A model generated the notes under the pieces. That model saw nothing but the letters and a program-made list of their open reading frames with translations, searched no databases and was not told the DNA's origin. A stretch of 64,000 bases of DNA from Epithemia pelagica (lineage: Eukaryota; Bacillariophyta; Bacillariophyceae; Surirellales; Surirellaceae), in contig OX337231.1 in NCBI GenBank assembly GCA_946965045.2, positions 3,472,001 through 3,536,000 on the forward strand, written 5' to 3'. Below are positions 33,087-41,702 of the stretch, piece after piece. Within the stretch, counting starts at the first letter, position 1. The number at the start of each line of letters is the position of its first letter. A program made the translations under genes and the position numbers.

Positions 33087-33683
33087 GGTGATTCATTCAC
33101 TCCAAAGAGCAAAATGCTTTTTTGTGGCTGCTGGCGAGGGCGAGGGGTGCTCGTAGGAGTATGCCGCACATAGACTACCTACCTTCTACCTTCATTTTCC
33201 GGGCTACGCGTATCGCCGGCCAGGATCTAGGAATGCTCGCGTGTCTTCTCCTGTGTCAGTCGCAGATGCAGTGGCGGAGCAGTTTTCGGGCCATTCCACT
33301 TTCTGTGCAAGATTTCCATGACAGCCTCTCTTTATACACCATTTCATCCGTCATCATCCCTTTCCTCTTTGGCAAGTCGATATGAGCTCTTGTACCCCTT
33401 CGTGCATGGGGAGTCGGTAAACAAAGGGACCATGATGCTTATGTAACGGATGTTTAATATAGTCGTAGCATCAAACAGAATTACTATAGGCATACCGCTT
33501 GTAGCCAGAACCTTGTTCGTGGCTTGTTGTCGTAGCACAATCTCGTATTCTATTCGCCAGCAGAAAGAGATGAATGTTATCCATCTGCGTCGAATATAAG
33601 CAGAAAGGCAAAACTGGAAGGGGTAACACCTGAAATCGATGAGCAAAGCGCAAAAACGAATGGTGGAGTATGATATCCAGCGT
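33087..33683. other. intergenic: Kelch 5' flank and stranded 3' flank of DUF6824 gene A
   Basis: The left part is the 5' flank of the Kelch gene. The right part was the 3' flank of DUF6824 gene A (minus strand) before the Copia insertion, and is now separated from it by 7 kb. No ORF was supported. Confidence 0.5.
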
Positions 33684-33698
33684 TTACTTCATGGGCGC
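33684..33698 (-). pseudogene. stranded last codons of DUF6824 gene A
   Basis: On the minus strand this reads GCG CCC ATG AAG TAA. Joined to the sequence right of the element it would end the gene A protein in LMLEAPMK-stop. It includes one copy of the 5-bp target duplication (33694..33698). Confidence 0.75.
33694..33698. repeat. target-site duplication GGCGC, left
   Basis: GGCGC directly left of the 5' LTR, repeated at 40716..40720 right of the 3' LTR. Five bp is the usual Copia length. Confidence 0.85.
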
Positions 33699-33966
33699 TA
33701 TCAGCGTTCATGCGCCTCTTTCATTCACTCCCACACATGCAACAAAATATCGACCTCGCACTACACCCAACTTAGCTCCTAGTCATAATTTGAGAAGTAA
33801 CAAAACTCGCACTACAGTTTACATTCGTCCCTAGCAGAATCTTACGAACTGCAAACCGGAACTTTTCCGAATGACCATGGGAACCTCCCTCAACGGAACG
33901 GCCGCCTCATTCGGACATTCTACGAACAACTCGTCGGGTGGAACAGAAAACTCCTTCACAATGACA
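33699..33966 (+). repeat. 5' LTR (268 bp)
   Basis: Begins TATCA and ends TGACA. I see no base difference from 40448..40715. It contains the ATG from which the gag frame opens (33871). Confidence 0.9.
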
Positions 33967-35244
33967 GGTTATGAGCCCAAGCGGTTCCACTGGGTTGTAA
34001 CAGTATTCACCTTACTGATGACCGTTTACTTACCGACAAGAATTGTTTTACTTAACGATTCATTCGTGGTACGACAAATTTCATTTGTGCCCCCTACACG
34101 AATCCAAACCCTGACGCGACCGACATTCGGCAACTGGGAGTCAACATTGCAGTTGGAGACTTGGTCCACCAACCAGAACACTCCGTTACTGGGCCCAACA
34201 CAACTTGGAGCACGGGAACTAACACTCACTTTTTGGTCCAAACCAAAACAGACTCAAACTTACCGCTTACCTTTGCTGTTGAGTTCCTTGCCTTTGCCTA
34301 CTATCTTTGAGACCATGAAGATCCCTACTCCTGTTTCAACGCCCAAGAAGACCTCTGGAGTCGGTTCCCTTTCAGCCGATACTCAGATGAATGGTATCAC
34401 TTTGACTGCCGCCAAGAGTCGTACTTTTGAACTCGGAGCTTTCGCCGACACGGTCTCTCCAGCCTATCGCAGTTCCTTATCCGGGAAGACGCTGTTTGAC
34501 TTTCGTAATGAAGCCGTTGTTGGACTTACTCCTCCCTTCAGTTTCACCTGGGCCGTTGTCAGTACGACCGATGACAAGTCCTTCTTCGACGACAACAACA
34601 AGATTATGATGCAACTTTATACACTCAAGACACGTCTTACGACGTACTGCATGCATTCGGTGTTTGATATCCTTCCTGTTGATGAAGAAACCGGCATTTT
34701 AGACTCGTCAGGTGCTACTTTGAGCTTACTCGACCATGCTTGTTCGCTCTCCGAGGCTCAAGTCCGCTTGAGCAACCAGATCTATGCCGAACGCACCACC
34801 GATAGTCTGCACCCGCAGAATCTGTCTTGGACTCAGGACTTGTTGCTTGCCTCCTGTGATGGGACTCTTCGTGCCGATCTTGAAAATCGCTTGGTCACGA
34901 TCCCTGACAACGAGCAGGGTGGGCCCTTGGTTCTTCATATGATCCTCACGCAACTCATGACGACTACTACCGACGCCGCTCGTGGTATCGTCCGCCGATT
35001 GGAGAAACACAGTGTCACTGCCTATCCTGGTGAAAACATAAATCAGTTTTGCTCTACGTTTAACAATGTGGTTCTACGTTTGAACTTAAGTGGACATGTC
35101 CCGGCCGACATTTGCAGTATCTTCGTCGAACGACTTCTCACTTGCACGGTTCCAAAGTTTCTCAGCATGATGGACTATTTGGAGAATCATGACGACCCCA
35201 TCCTTCAAGACTTTTTCGGATTACGCGAACGTGTCGTGGCATAA
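33871..35244 (+). CDS. gag: Copia gag, N-terminal piece
   Basis: 457 codons open from an ATG inside the 5' LTR, across the primer site, to a TAA at 35242. The core (residues about 150-450) is helical and carries the gag-type region YTLKTRLTTYCMH...LDHACSLSEAQVR. It forms the capsid-like protein that packages element RNA. Starting in the LTR is unusual, and a downstream ATG (34315, MKIPTPVSTPKK) could be used instead. The same frame continues after the TAA with YHSLLLSEKWLP, which looks like uninterrupted gag. Confidence 0.75.
   Translation: MTMGTSLNGTAASFGHSTNNSSGGTENSFTMTGYEPKRFHWVVTVFTLLMTVYLPTRIVLLNDSFVVRQISFVPPTRIQTLTRPTFGNWESTLQLETWSTNQNTPLLGPTQLGARELTLTFWSKPKQTQTYRLPLLLSSLPLPTIFETMKIPTPVSTPKKTSGVGSLSADTQMNGITLTAAKSRTFELGAFADTVSPAYRSSLSGKTLFDFRNEAVVGLTPPFSFTWAVVSTTDDKSFFDDNNKIMMQLYTLKTRLTTYCMHSVFDILPVDEETGILDSSGATLSLLDHACSLSEAQVRLSNQIYAERTTDSLHPQNLSWTQDLLLASCDGTLRADLENRLVTIPDNEQGGPLVLHMILTQLMTTTTDAARGIVRRLEKHSVTAYPGENINQFCSTFNNVVLRLNLSGHVPADICSIFVERLLTCTVPKFLSMMDYLENHDDPILQDFFGLRERVVA
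33967..33981 (+). promoter_or_regulatory. primer binding site, tRNA-Met anticodon arm
   Basis: GGTTATGAGCCCAAG follows the 5' LTR directly. Its complement resembles the anticodon arm of a tRNA-Met (loop CTCATAA), like the internal half-tRNA primer used by Drosophila copia, rather than a tRNA 3' end. Confidence 0.65.
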
Positions 35245-35724
35245 TACCATTCTCTTTTGTTGTCCGAGAAATGGCTTCCGACCGTCAAGACCGATACCTC
35301 CGCTTTTCCTGCTCTCACTGAGACCAAGAAAGCTGCTCCGGTTGGAACCTCCAAGTCGAACAATGGTCGTCGTCCCCCTTTACCGATCGACACTACTCCT
35401 CCTGGTCCTGGTGAGGCCAACTCCAAGCCTCATCCGACGAATCCCAAGCGCAAATTGTGGTGGTGTGCCTTGTGTCCGAATGGTACTCCAAACGGCATCG
35501 GCCGTTGGGGTAACCACAGCACAGACCGTCATGACCCCACCAAGGTGAATTCCAGCCGCTCTCCTGCAGCCACACCCTCTGACACGGCTGCCATTGCGAA
35601 TACTACGGATTCTCCTCCAGCCGCCGACACCCCTTTGACTGACAGTGCCACTGCTACACCGACTGCTGCACCACCCCAGACTTACGCCAATGTTGCCCTT
35701 ACCTCCTTGCGGGATTTTCGCTAG
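35245..35724 (+). CDS. gag: Copia gag, C-terminal piece with zinc-finger-like motif
   Basis: Same frame as the preceding piece after TAA 35242-35244. It carries WWCALCPNGTPN...WGNHSTDRH, a CxxC...H...H arrangement suitable for zinc and nucleic-acid binding, then a Thr/Ala/Pro-rich tail to the TAG at 35722. The TAA may be a nonsense change from CAA (Gln fits the context) or a leaky stop. The sequence cannot tell which. Confidence 0.6.
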   Translation, partial: YHSLLLSEKWLPTVKTDTSAFPALTETKKAAPVGTSKSNNGRRPPLPIDTTPPGPGEANSKPHPTNPKRKLWWCALCPNGTPNGIGRWGNHSTDRHDPTKVNSSRSPAATPSDTAAIANTTDSPPAADTPLTDSATATPTAAPPQTYANVALTSLRDFR

Positions 35725-35729
35725 GGCGG

Positions 35730-36890
35730 GTGTTTCTCCAGCACTCCAATGCCCTCTATCCTCCTTGGTTGGACACCATTCTTTGTTGGCTATGCCTCTG
35801 TGGTTGGTTTTGTTTGATCTCGACGGTTGATTGTTTTGTGTTGACTTTGGTTGGTTGTTTGTATCGGTTTACGTCGTCCAGTCGAGCTCACCTTCGTCAC
35901 CTCAATCGATTGCTTCCCAAACCTCCGTTCCATTTTCCTCCTAGTGGTTTCGATAGTCGCCTTTGCTTATCCGATCACGTGATTTGTTTGACTCCACTTT
36001 CGGTCCTTTACCTTGCCTTTCATCTCCTCATGTTCACGTCGTCAACTTACCCTTTGGGAGTCATGAGTTTCACTCCTCCACGGGTCAGGGGCGAGCATGG
36101 TACGAGAACACGAAGACGCACATGGTCCAAGTCAAGATCTGCCACGAATTGGAACCATTGGCCCACGATACGTGCTTTACGTTTGCACAATCACACGGTT
36201 GATTGTTACGACAAGCTCAAGTTGTTACCTTTGTCAAGAGATCCCAAGATTTATACCCTTGGTCCAGATTTTAGCAACCTTTTACGTGCGAATTGTGAGA
36301 CACCCCGTTTCACATACCGTTATGCCATGCATCATATTGATCCGACCATGATCGTATCTCAAGTCGCTCACACTGACGACGCTCCAAGTGATCCAGTGGT
36401 ACCCATCATCCTTGACACTGGCGCCTCCAATGGCTTAACCATGCGAGAGGATGATTTTGTTGAGTTGGTATACGGTAATTACGGATCCATGTCCACTGCC
36501 GCAAGTGACAACCGCTTTCCTATCATCGGTACCGGTATTGTTGGATATGACGCCATTCACGAAGACGGCACTGTACGACGATGGGTCTATCCAGCCAACC
36601 TCTGTAAGGCAGCTGGTACAAGACTTTGCTCTCCACAGATTAACGCTGCTTACCTCCGTCAAGACCAACGTTTCCCAACTTTCGTCAGCAACCAATCATT
36701 CGCAAGCATTATGATTGACAAGGAATCCGAACGGCGTATTACTGTACCCATCGACTATTCCAGTAATCTTCCCATCGTTCGAGTGAAGCACATAAGAATC
36801 ACACTCAAGCAACGGCCCAACACCGACCAGTTGATTGTCGTTGCGGATTTAATCAGTGGTGTCGATGTCACTTGGAAACTGCATCTGTGA
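35730..36890 (+). CDS. Copia protease-containing ORF
   Basis: 386 codons, minus-one relative to gag, no ATG at its opening. The first third is hydrophobic, Cys/Trp/Leu-rich and probably untranslated or spacer. The aspartic protease active site is ILDTGASNG (about residue 235), with IIGTGIVGYD as the flap region after it. The frame ends at TGA 36888. The next domain follows in the minus-one frame, overlapping by about 19 nt. Confidence 0.7.
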   Translation: MFLQHSNALYPPWLDTILCWLCLCGWFCLISTVDCFVLTLVGCLYRFTSSSRAHLRHLNRLLPKPPFHFPPSGFDSRLCLSDHVICLTPLSVLYLAFHLLMFTSSTYPLGVMSFTPPRVRGEHGTRTRRRTWSKSRSATNWNHWPTIRALRLHNHTVDCYDKLKLLPLSRDPKIYTLGPDFSNLLRANCETPRFTYRYAMHHIDPTMIVSQVAHTDDAPSDPVVPIILDTGASNGLTMREDDFVELVYGNYGSMSTAASDNRFPIIGTGIVGYDAIHEDGTVRRWVYPANLCKAAGTRLCSPQINAAYLRQDQRFPTFVSNQSFASIMIDKESERRITVPIDYSSNLPIVRVKHIRITLKQRPNTDQLIVVADLISGVDVTWKLHL

Positions 36891-39800
36891 CCAATAACCA
36901 GCTCACATTGCATCAGTTCTTGGCCGAACATGACGAAAATCCCTTGGACGAGATGAATCGGAACTTGAGCCGACCACAGAAACAATTGTTGTTGGATCAT
37001 CAACGCTTGGGACATATTCACATGCGTCGTCTCCAGAGGCTCTATCGTGACAACTCGAACTCTGACCCAAGCGATGGCACATCATCATGTCTACCTTGCA
37101 CATTCAAGAGCAGTGGTAGTTGTGATGCACCACAATGCCTGGCATGTTTGTACGCCAAAGCTCGACGTCGGCCAACCCAGTCCAAGGCTAATGTACCACA
37201 CTCCCAAGCAGGCCATTTGACTCCAACAGACCGAAAACTCTCTCCCGGTGAATTGGTTTCCATGGATCACTTCGAGTCCACCGTTCGAGGCCGCCTTTGG
37301 CACACACGAGGCCGTGAAAGACCAGAGCATCGCTTTGTGGGTGGTACCATTTTCTTCGACCATGGTTCAAAAGCCATTTTCTGCTATCCACAAGTCTCCC
37401 TTGGTAGCAGCGACACCATTAATTCCAAGAACCAATTCGAAGTCTCCCTCCATCAGGCTGGCCGACAGGTTACTCGATACCATTCTGATAATGGTGTCTT
37501 TACCTCAGACGCTTTTCAGGAATCTCTCAAGACCAATCGGAACACTTTTCCTTCTCCCTTGAGCACACTCTCTGGTGTCGGAGCTCATCATGCCAATGCA
37601 GGTGCTGAACGGGCGATTCAAACAGTTACATACATGGCCCGAGCCATGATGATCCATTGTCACATTCGATGGCCGTCAGCCTTTTCACCGTCTTTATGGC
37701 CCATGGCCCTTGAATACGCCACCTGGATCTACAATCACGTCCCTCAAGAAGACAACGACATGTGTCCAATGGAAGTGTTCTCTGGCACCAAGATCGATTG
37801 TACTCTGCTGCGTCGAGTTCGTGTGTGGGGTTGTCCCAGTTACGTGTTGGATCCAAAACTGCAGGACGGTAAGAAACTTCCCAAGTGGGCACGCCGATCT
37901 CGTCGTGGTCAGTTCTTGGGTTTCTCTCCCCAACATTCTAGTCTGGTGGGCATGATTCGGAATTTGGACACTGGCCACATTTCCCCCCAGTTTCATGTGG
38001 TGTACGACGAATTATTTATGTCTGTCAACAGCACGTGGTCATTCCCCCAAGACAACAGTTTACCCGACTTCTTTACCCGCGATCATTATCTCGACGACCA
38101 CGATCCGACACGTGATGGACCGTTACCCGACTTGGATTCAGTCTGGTCCCTTCCCAAGGTATCCTTCGACGACACTTCGTCCCTTCCAGTTCCGAATGTC
38201 CCCGAGGGCGAGCGAGCAGAGCAACCGTCATACGACCAGCCTACTACACCAAGCACACCATTAGATCTTGGTCGTAACCATCGCCGGACGACTCTTGAAT
38301 CTCATCCTAACGTGACACCCATCCAATTGGACGATATCACTCCTCTGTCACCTCTTGCCGAGACTGACGAGACTGACCCTTTCGATTCCACTTCCGACGA
38401 CATGCCTACCACACCTCGATCCAAACCGGGCGAGTCGTCACCCAGCTCAAAATCGGGCGAGTTGTCACCTCGTTCAAAAACGGGCGAGTCGTCACCTCGT
38501 TCAAAAACGGGCGAGTCGTCACCAAGTCCGACGCATGAACCCACTACAGGCCGACCTCACCGTCAACGTCGCGCTCCAGTACGATTTCCAGACAATTGGG
38601 CACACACAAGTGTCACAGAGCAACGTTTCTCCATGACGGCTATCAACGACGATCCAACAGCTTTTGGACACTATGCCAACTCCATCAAGTGGGATTTTCC
38701 TAACGGACTAGACCCAGACAAGCTCACATCTACCTTCGATTCGCGGCTCTTGGCTCAAATCCAGTCGCCATTAGGTATCATCGACGATTGGCATCCACTC
38801 TACTTCAGTGCCAAAGCCATTAACGAAGACGCGCCATCCTACTTCGACATCCGTTTGTTGTCTCAGGAAGAACAGGACAAGTGGATTGCGGCTATGGACA
38901 AGGAGTTAAACGAGCTCGAGAACAAGAAAACATTCAAACTTGTCCCTCGTATCCAAGCGAAAGGAAAGGAGATCGTAGACGTTATGTGGACCTTTGTACG
39001 GAAACGGAAACCAGATGGGACCATCTCACGGTATAAAGCAAGGTTGGTCGTCCGTGGAGATCAGCAGAAGGCATCTTTTAGCCGAGACGATACCTTCGCA
39101 CCAGTGATTGATTGGCCAACCGTCCGTCTTCTTCTCAACTTGTCCATCCAACACAATCTACACACGGTCTCAATCGATTTCAAGAACGCCTTTGTCCAAT
39201 CGGATCTACCCGAACCGATCTATGTCAATCTGCCACAAGGGTATGGGGCAGGCCAGAGCGACAAAGTCCTAGAAGTGACCAAGAGTCTTTACGGCGATTG
39301 CCGGGCACCACGATTATGGTACGATTACCTACGCAACAAACTGGAACAAATTGGACTCAAGCCTGACGGTTCCGACCCATGTCTCTTCATCGGAATGGGC
39401 TGTGTGATGATCACGTACGTTGACGACGCAGTGATTTGTGGACACGACGAAGCAAGCGTCAATCGAATCCTCGAGGGACTGACACAGACGAAGATGGACT
39501 ACGAACATCTCGGAGATCTTCCAACGTACCTCGGAGTTGAAATCAAGCATCATGAGAATGGCACCGTCGAGCTGCGACAACCGCACTTGACTCGTAGCAT
39601 CATCAGCGCATTGGGACTCGAAAAATCCAATCCCAAGGCTACACCTGCCACGAAAACAATTGGAAAAGACCTGGACGGAACACCACTCAACGCCGACTAC
39701 AATTACCGATCCGTGGTGGGCATGCTCCTCTACCTCGGGAATAACACGCGACCCGACTGCGCATTCGCCATCAACCAAACGGCACGATTCAGCAACAACC

Positions 39801-40429
39801 CCACAGCACTACATGGAGAGGCACTAAAACGAATCGGTCGCTACCTCATGGGAACCGCAGAGAGGGGCCTAATCCTAAAACCATCCAAGGATCTGAGTCT
39901 GCATTGTTATGTGGACGCCGATTTCGCTGGCCTGTGGAGTAACGAGAACCCCGATGATCCAACTTCCGTACGGTCGCGCACCGGGTTCATCATTACCATC
40001 GGTCAATCCCCCATCACATGGAGCAGTAAACTACAAACCGAGATTGCACTCTCAACCATGGAAGCCGAGTATATTGCTGCCTCAACCAGCATGCGTACAC
40101 TCCTTCCACTACGCAATCAATTGGCCAAGATTATTACTCATTTGCATCTGAATCCAGCGGGCCCAAGTTTCGTTTGCACCGTCTGGGAAGACAATCAAGC
40201 CGCCTTACAACTGGCGACGAAAGATCCACCGCGAATGACACCACGTAGCAAACACATTGGAATCAAATATCACTGGTTCCGCGCACACATCAACTCACCC
40301 AACAGCACTGATCCAAACGGCATCTTCATGAAAGCGATCGCAACGACAGATCAACTTGGCGATGCCTTTACCAAACCATTGGACACAGGACCTTTCGAAA
40401 CGGCTCGCAAAAAGATCATGGGTTGGTAG
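36872..40429 (+). CDS. pol: Copia integrase-reverse transcriptase-RNase H
   Basis: 1185 codons. The HHCC zinc domain (HQRLGHIHM...CLACLYAKA) lies at residues about 45-100. The integrase core D, D and E are seen in SMDHFES (130), YHSDNGVF (203) and AGAERAIQ (244). Reverse transcriptase has ARLVVRGDQQ, VSIDFKNAFVQ and the catalytic ITYVDDAVI (about 850). RNase H has HCYVDADFAG, LSTMEAEYIA and the VWEDNQAAL segment. The integrase-first order defines Copia. Four 27-bp repeats (38428..38535) encode a Ser/Lys/Thr-rich linker. The opening codon is TTG, so expression depends on a shift from the protease ORF or on repair of an indel. Confidence 0.88.
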   Translation: METASVTNNQLTLHQFLAEHDENPLDEMNRNLSRPQKQLLLDHQRLGHIHMRRLQRLYRDNSNSDPSDGTSSCLPCTFKSSGSCDAPQCLACLYAKARRRPTQSKANVPHSQAGHLTPTDRKLSPGELVSMDHFESTVRGRLWHTRGRERPEHRFVGGTIFFDHGSKAIFCYPQVSLGSSDTINSKNQFEVSLHQAGRQVTRYHSDNGVFTSDAFQESLKTNRNTFPSPLSTLSGVGAHHANAGAERAIQTVTYMARAMMIHCHIRWPSAFSPSLWPMALEYATWIYNHVPQEDNDMCPMEVFSGTKIDCTLLRRVRVWGCPSYVLDPKLQDGKKLPKWARRSRRGQFLGFSPQHSSLVGMIRNLDTGHISPQFHVVYDELFMSVNSTWSFPQDNSLPDFFTRDHYLDDHDPTRDGPLPDLDSVWSLPKVSFDDTSSLPVPNVPEGERAEQPSYDQPTTPSTPLDLGRNHRRTTLESHPNVTPIQLDDITPLSPLAETDETDPFDSTSDDMPTTPRSKPGESSPSSKSGELSPRSKTGESSPRSKTGESSPSPTHEPTTGRPHRQRRAPVRFPDNWAHTSVTEQRFSMTAINDDPTAFGHYANSIKWDFPNGLDPDKLTSTFDSRLLAQIQSPLGIIDDWHPLYFSAKAINEDAPSYFDIRLLSQEEQDKWIAAMDKELNELENKKTFKLVPRIQAKGKEIVDVMWTFVRKRKPDGTISRYKARLVVRGDQQKASFSRDDTFAPVIDWPTVRLLLNLSIQHNLHTVSIDFKNAFVQSDLPEPIYVNLPQGYGAGQSDKVLEVTKSLYGDCRAPRLWYDYLRNKLEQIGLKPDGSDPCLFIGMGCVMITYVDDAVICGHDEASVNRILEGLTQTKMDYEHLGDLPTYLGVEIKHHENGTVELRQPHLTRSIISALGLEKSNPKATPATKTIGKDLDGTPLNADYNYRSVVGMLLYLGNNTRPDCAFAINQTARFSNNPTALHGEALKRIGRYLMGTAERGLILKPSKDLSLHCYVDADFAGLWSNENPDDPTSVRSRTGFIITIGQSPITWSSKLQTEIALSTMEAEYIAASTSMRTLLPLRNQLAKIITHLHLNPAGPSFVCTVWEDNQAALQLATKDPPRMTPRSKHIGIKYHWFRAHINSPNSTDPNGIFMKAIATTDQLGDAFTKPLDTGPFETARKKIMGW
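38428..38535 (+). repeat. four 27-bp tandem repeats in pol linker
   Basis: Unit GGGCGAGTCGTCACC... encodes a GESSPRSKT-type 9-residue repeat between integrase and reverse transcriptase. The last copy is degenerate. Confidence 0.8.
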
Positions 40430-40438
40430 CCCTCGGTC

Positions 40439-40447
40439 AAGGGCGAG
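40439..40447 (+). promoter_or_regulatory. polypurine tract
   Basis: AAGGGCGAG immediately before the 3' LTR, in the position of the plus-strand primer. Confidence 0.5.
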
Positions 40448-40715
40448 TATCAGCGTTCATGCGCCTCTTTCATTCACTCCCACACATGCAACAAAATATC
40501 GACCTCGCACTACACCCAACTTAGCTCCTAGTCATAATTTGAGAAGTAACAAAACTCGCACTACAGTTTACATTCGTCCCTAGCAGAATCTTACGAACTG
40601 CAAACCGGAACTTTTCCGAATGACCATGGGAACCTCCCTCAACGGAACGGCCGCCTCATTCGGACATTCTACGAACAACTCGTCGGGTGGAACAGAAAAC
40701 TCCTTCACAATGACA
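40448..40715 (+). repeat. 3' LTR (268 bp)
   Basis: Identical to 33699..33966. Read on the minus strand, its right half supplies an open frame fused to DUF6824 gene A. Confidence 0.9.
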
Positions 40716-41702
40716 GGCGCTTCCAACATCAAATCCATGTCTTGCGAGGAAAATAGATCCAGCAACTCGGAAAAAGATGAGAATTCAAGCGAGCCGGGAT
40801 CGTCGTGCGACGACGAGAATGTGGAACTTGGCAACAATGGGTCAGCGGTGTGATCCGGAAGAAGGCCATTTGAGTTTGACGGGTGACCTTCATTCACCGT
40901 ATGGGACGGTAAGCTCCCCGATTCGGGAGGATGTACTTGTGTAGCCATTTCCCTATCCAGAGCGTAGGACAGCTGGCGTTGCGTCTCGAACATGTTATCC
41001 AAGTTTTGTCGTGTTCTCTGGATCTTGTCAATGCTAGTGACTGTATTCGCGATTGGAGACGCAGAAGAAGGCTTTGGGCTGCCAAGCGATCTTTGGAAAC
41101 TTGTTCGTTTTGTCGCAGATACAGAAGATAAGGTCATAACTGCGGCAGTCGACAAGACACTGGCGAGATTGGTGTGACTGCTTCTTCTTCTTCGAGTCGG
41201 TCTTTCTGCCAAGGACGAAGACTCCCAATCATTTTGGGACAGATTTCGTCCTTCATTTGTCGCCCTTTTCTTTGTGGGAAGGGCGAATCGACAAGTGCCG
41301 TTGTTTGAAGACTTTCTCTTTTGCTTATGTTTGATCTGTCTGATTTGTTGCTGTTGCTGGTTCATTTTCTTGCTGCGCTTAATGGCAAAGCGAAGGGCAT
41401 GACCCACCTTGTCTCGTGCCTCCAGGCGATTGACATCTACCCATGCAGCTGTATCGGAATCAAATTTGACGAATCGACAACCATGGTCCTGTATCAGGCA
41501 TTCCACAACGGCCTTGGTGATTTTCATCTTGGAGGCCTTGTCCTTGGCCTTGCCATAGGAAACGGAAGCTTCGTCAATCACCTCACGGAACAAGCGGTTC
41601 CCTCGGATGGTTTCCGAGAGACTTGTCTTTGCTGCAAAGTATATCCATTTCTCCAATCTCGTGATGATTGGCGCCGGCTGCAGAAGACGTAGCTGTGTCC
41701 AT
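40580..41702 (-). pseudogene. DUF6824 gene A, frameshifted and fused to LTR
   Basis: The start ATG at 41702 gives MDTATSSAAGANHHEIGEMD, then ILCSKDKSLGNHP, the conserved DUF6824 opening. An extra base at 41603 shifts the frame exactly at HPGNRLFRE, after which the other frame carries NRLFREVIDEAS, DKASKMKITKAVVECL and DKVGHALRFAIKRSK. The domain (about 85 aa) occurs in many diatom proteins, and I know no established function for it. After a basic Ser-rich region and a helix the protein should end in LMLEAPMK. The Copia insertion instead lets the frame run about 44 codons through the 3' LTR to 40580. Paralogue B at 43251-44144 shows the intact form. Confidence 0.78.
40716..40720. repeat. target-site duplication GGCGC, right
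   Basis: Pairs with 33694..33698. Confidence 0.85.

Larger units (their letters stand above)
33699..40715 (+). mobile_element. Ty1/Copia LTR retrotransposon (diatom CoDi type), 7.0 kb
   Basis: A complete element with two identical 268-bp LTRs, GGCGC target duplications, a tRNA-Met-half primer site, gag with a zinc-finger-like segment, protease, integrase, reverse transcriptase and RNase H in Copia order, and a polypurine tract. Its coding region is split into four open pieces by one TAA and two minus-one frame changes. Identical LTRs indicate recent insertion. It sits in the last codons of a DUF6824 gene on the opposite strand. Confidence 0.93.

Noticed and set aside
40620-40853. 77-codon plus-strand ORF sharing the gag N-terminus
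   Set aside because: It is the LTR copy of the gag start running into host DNA; no independent gene.
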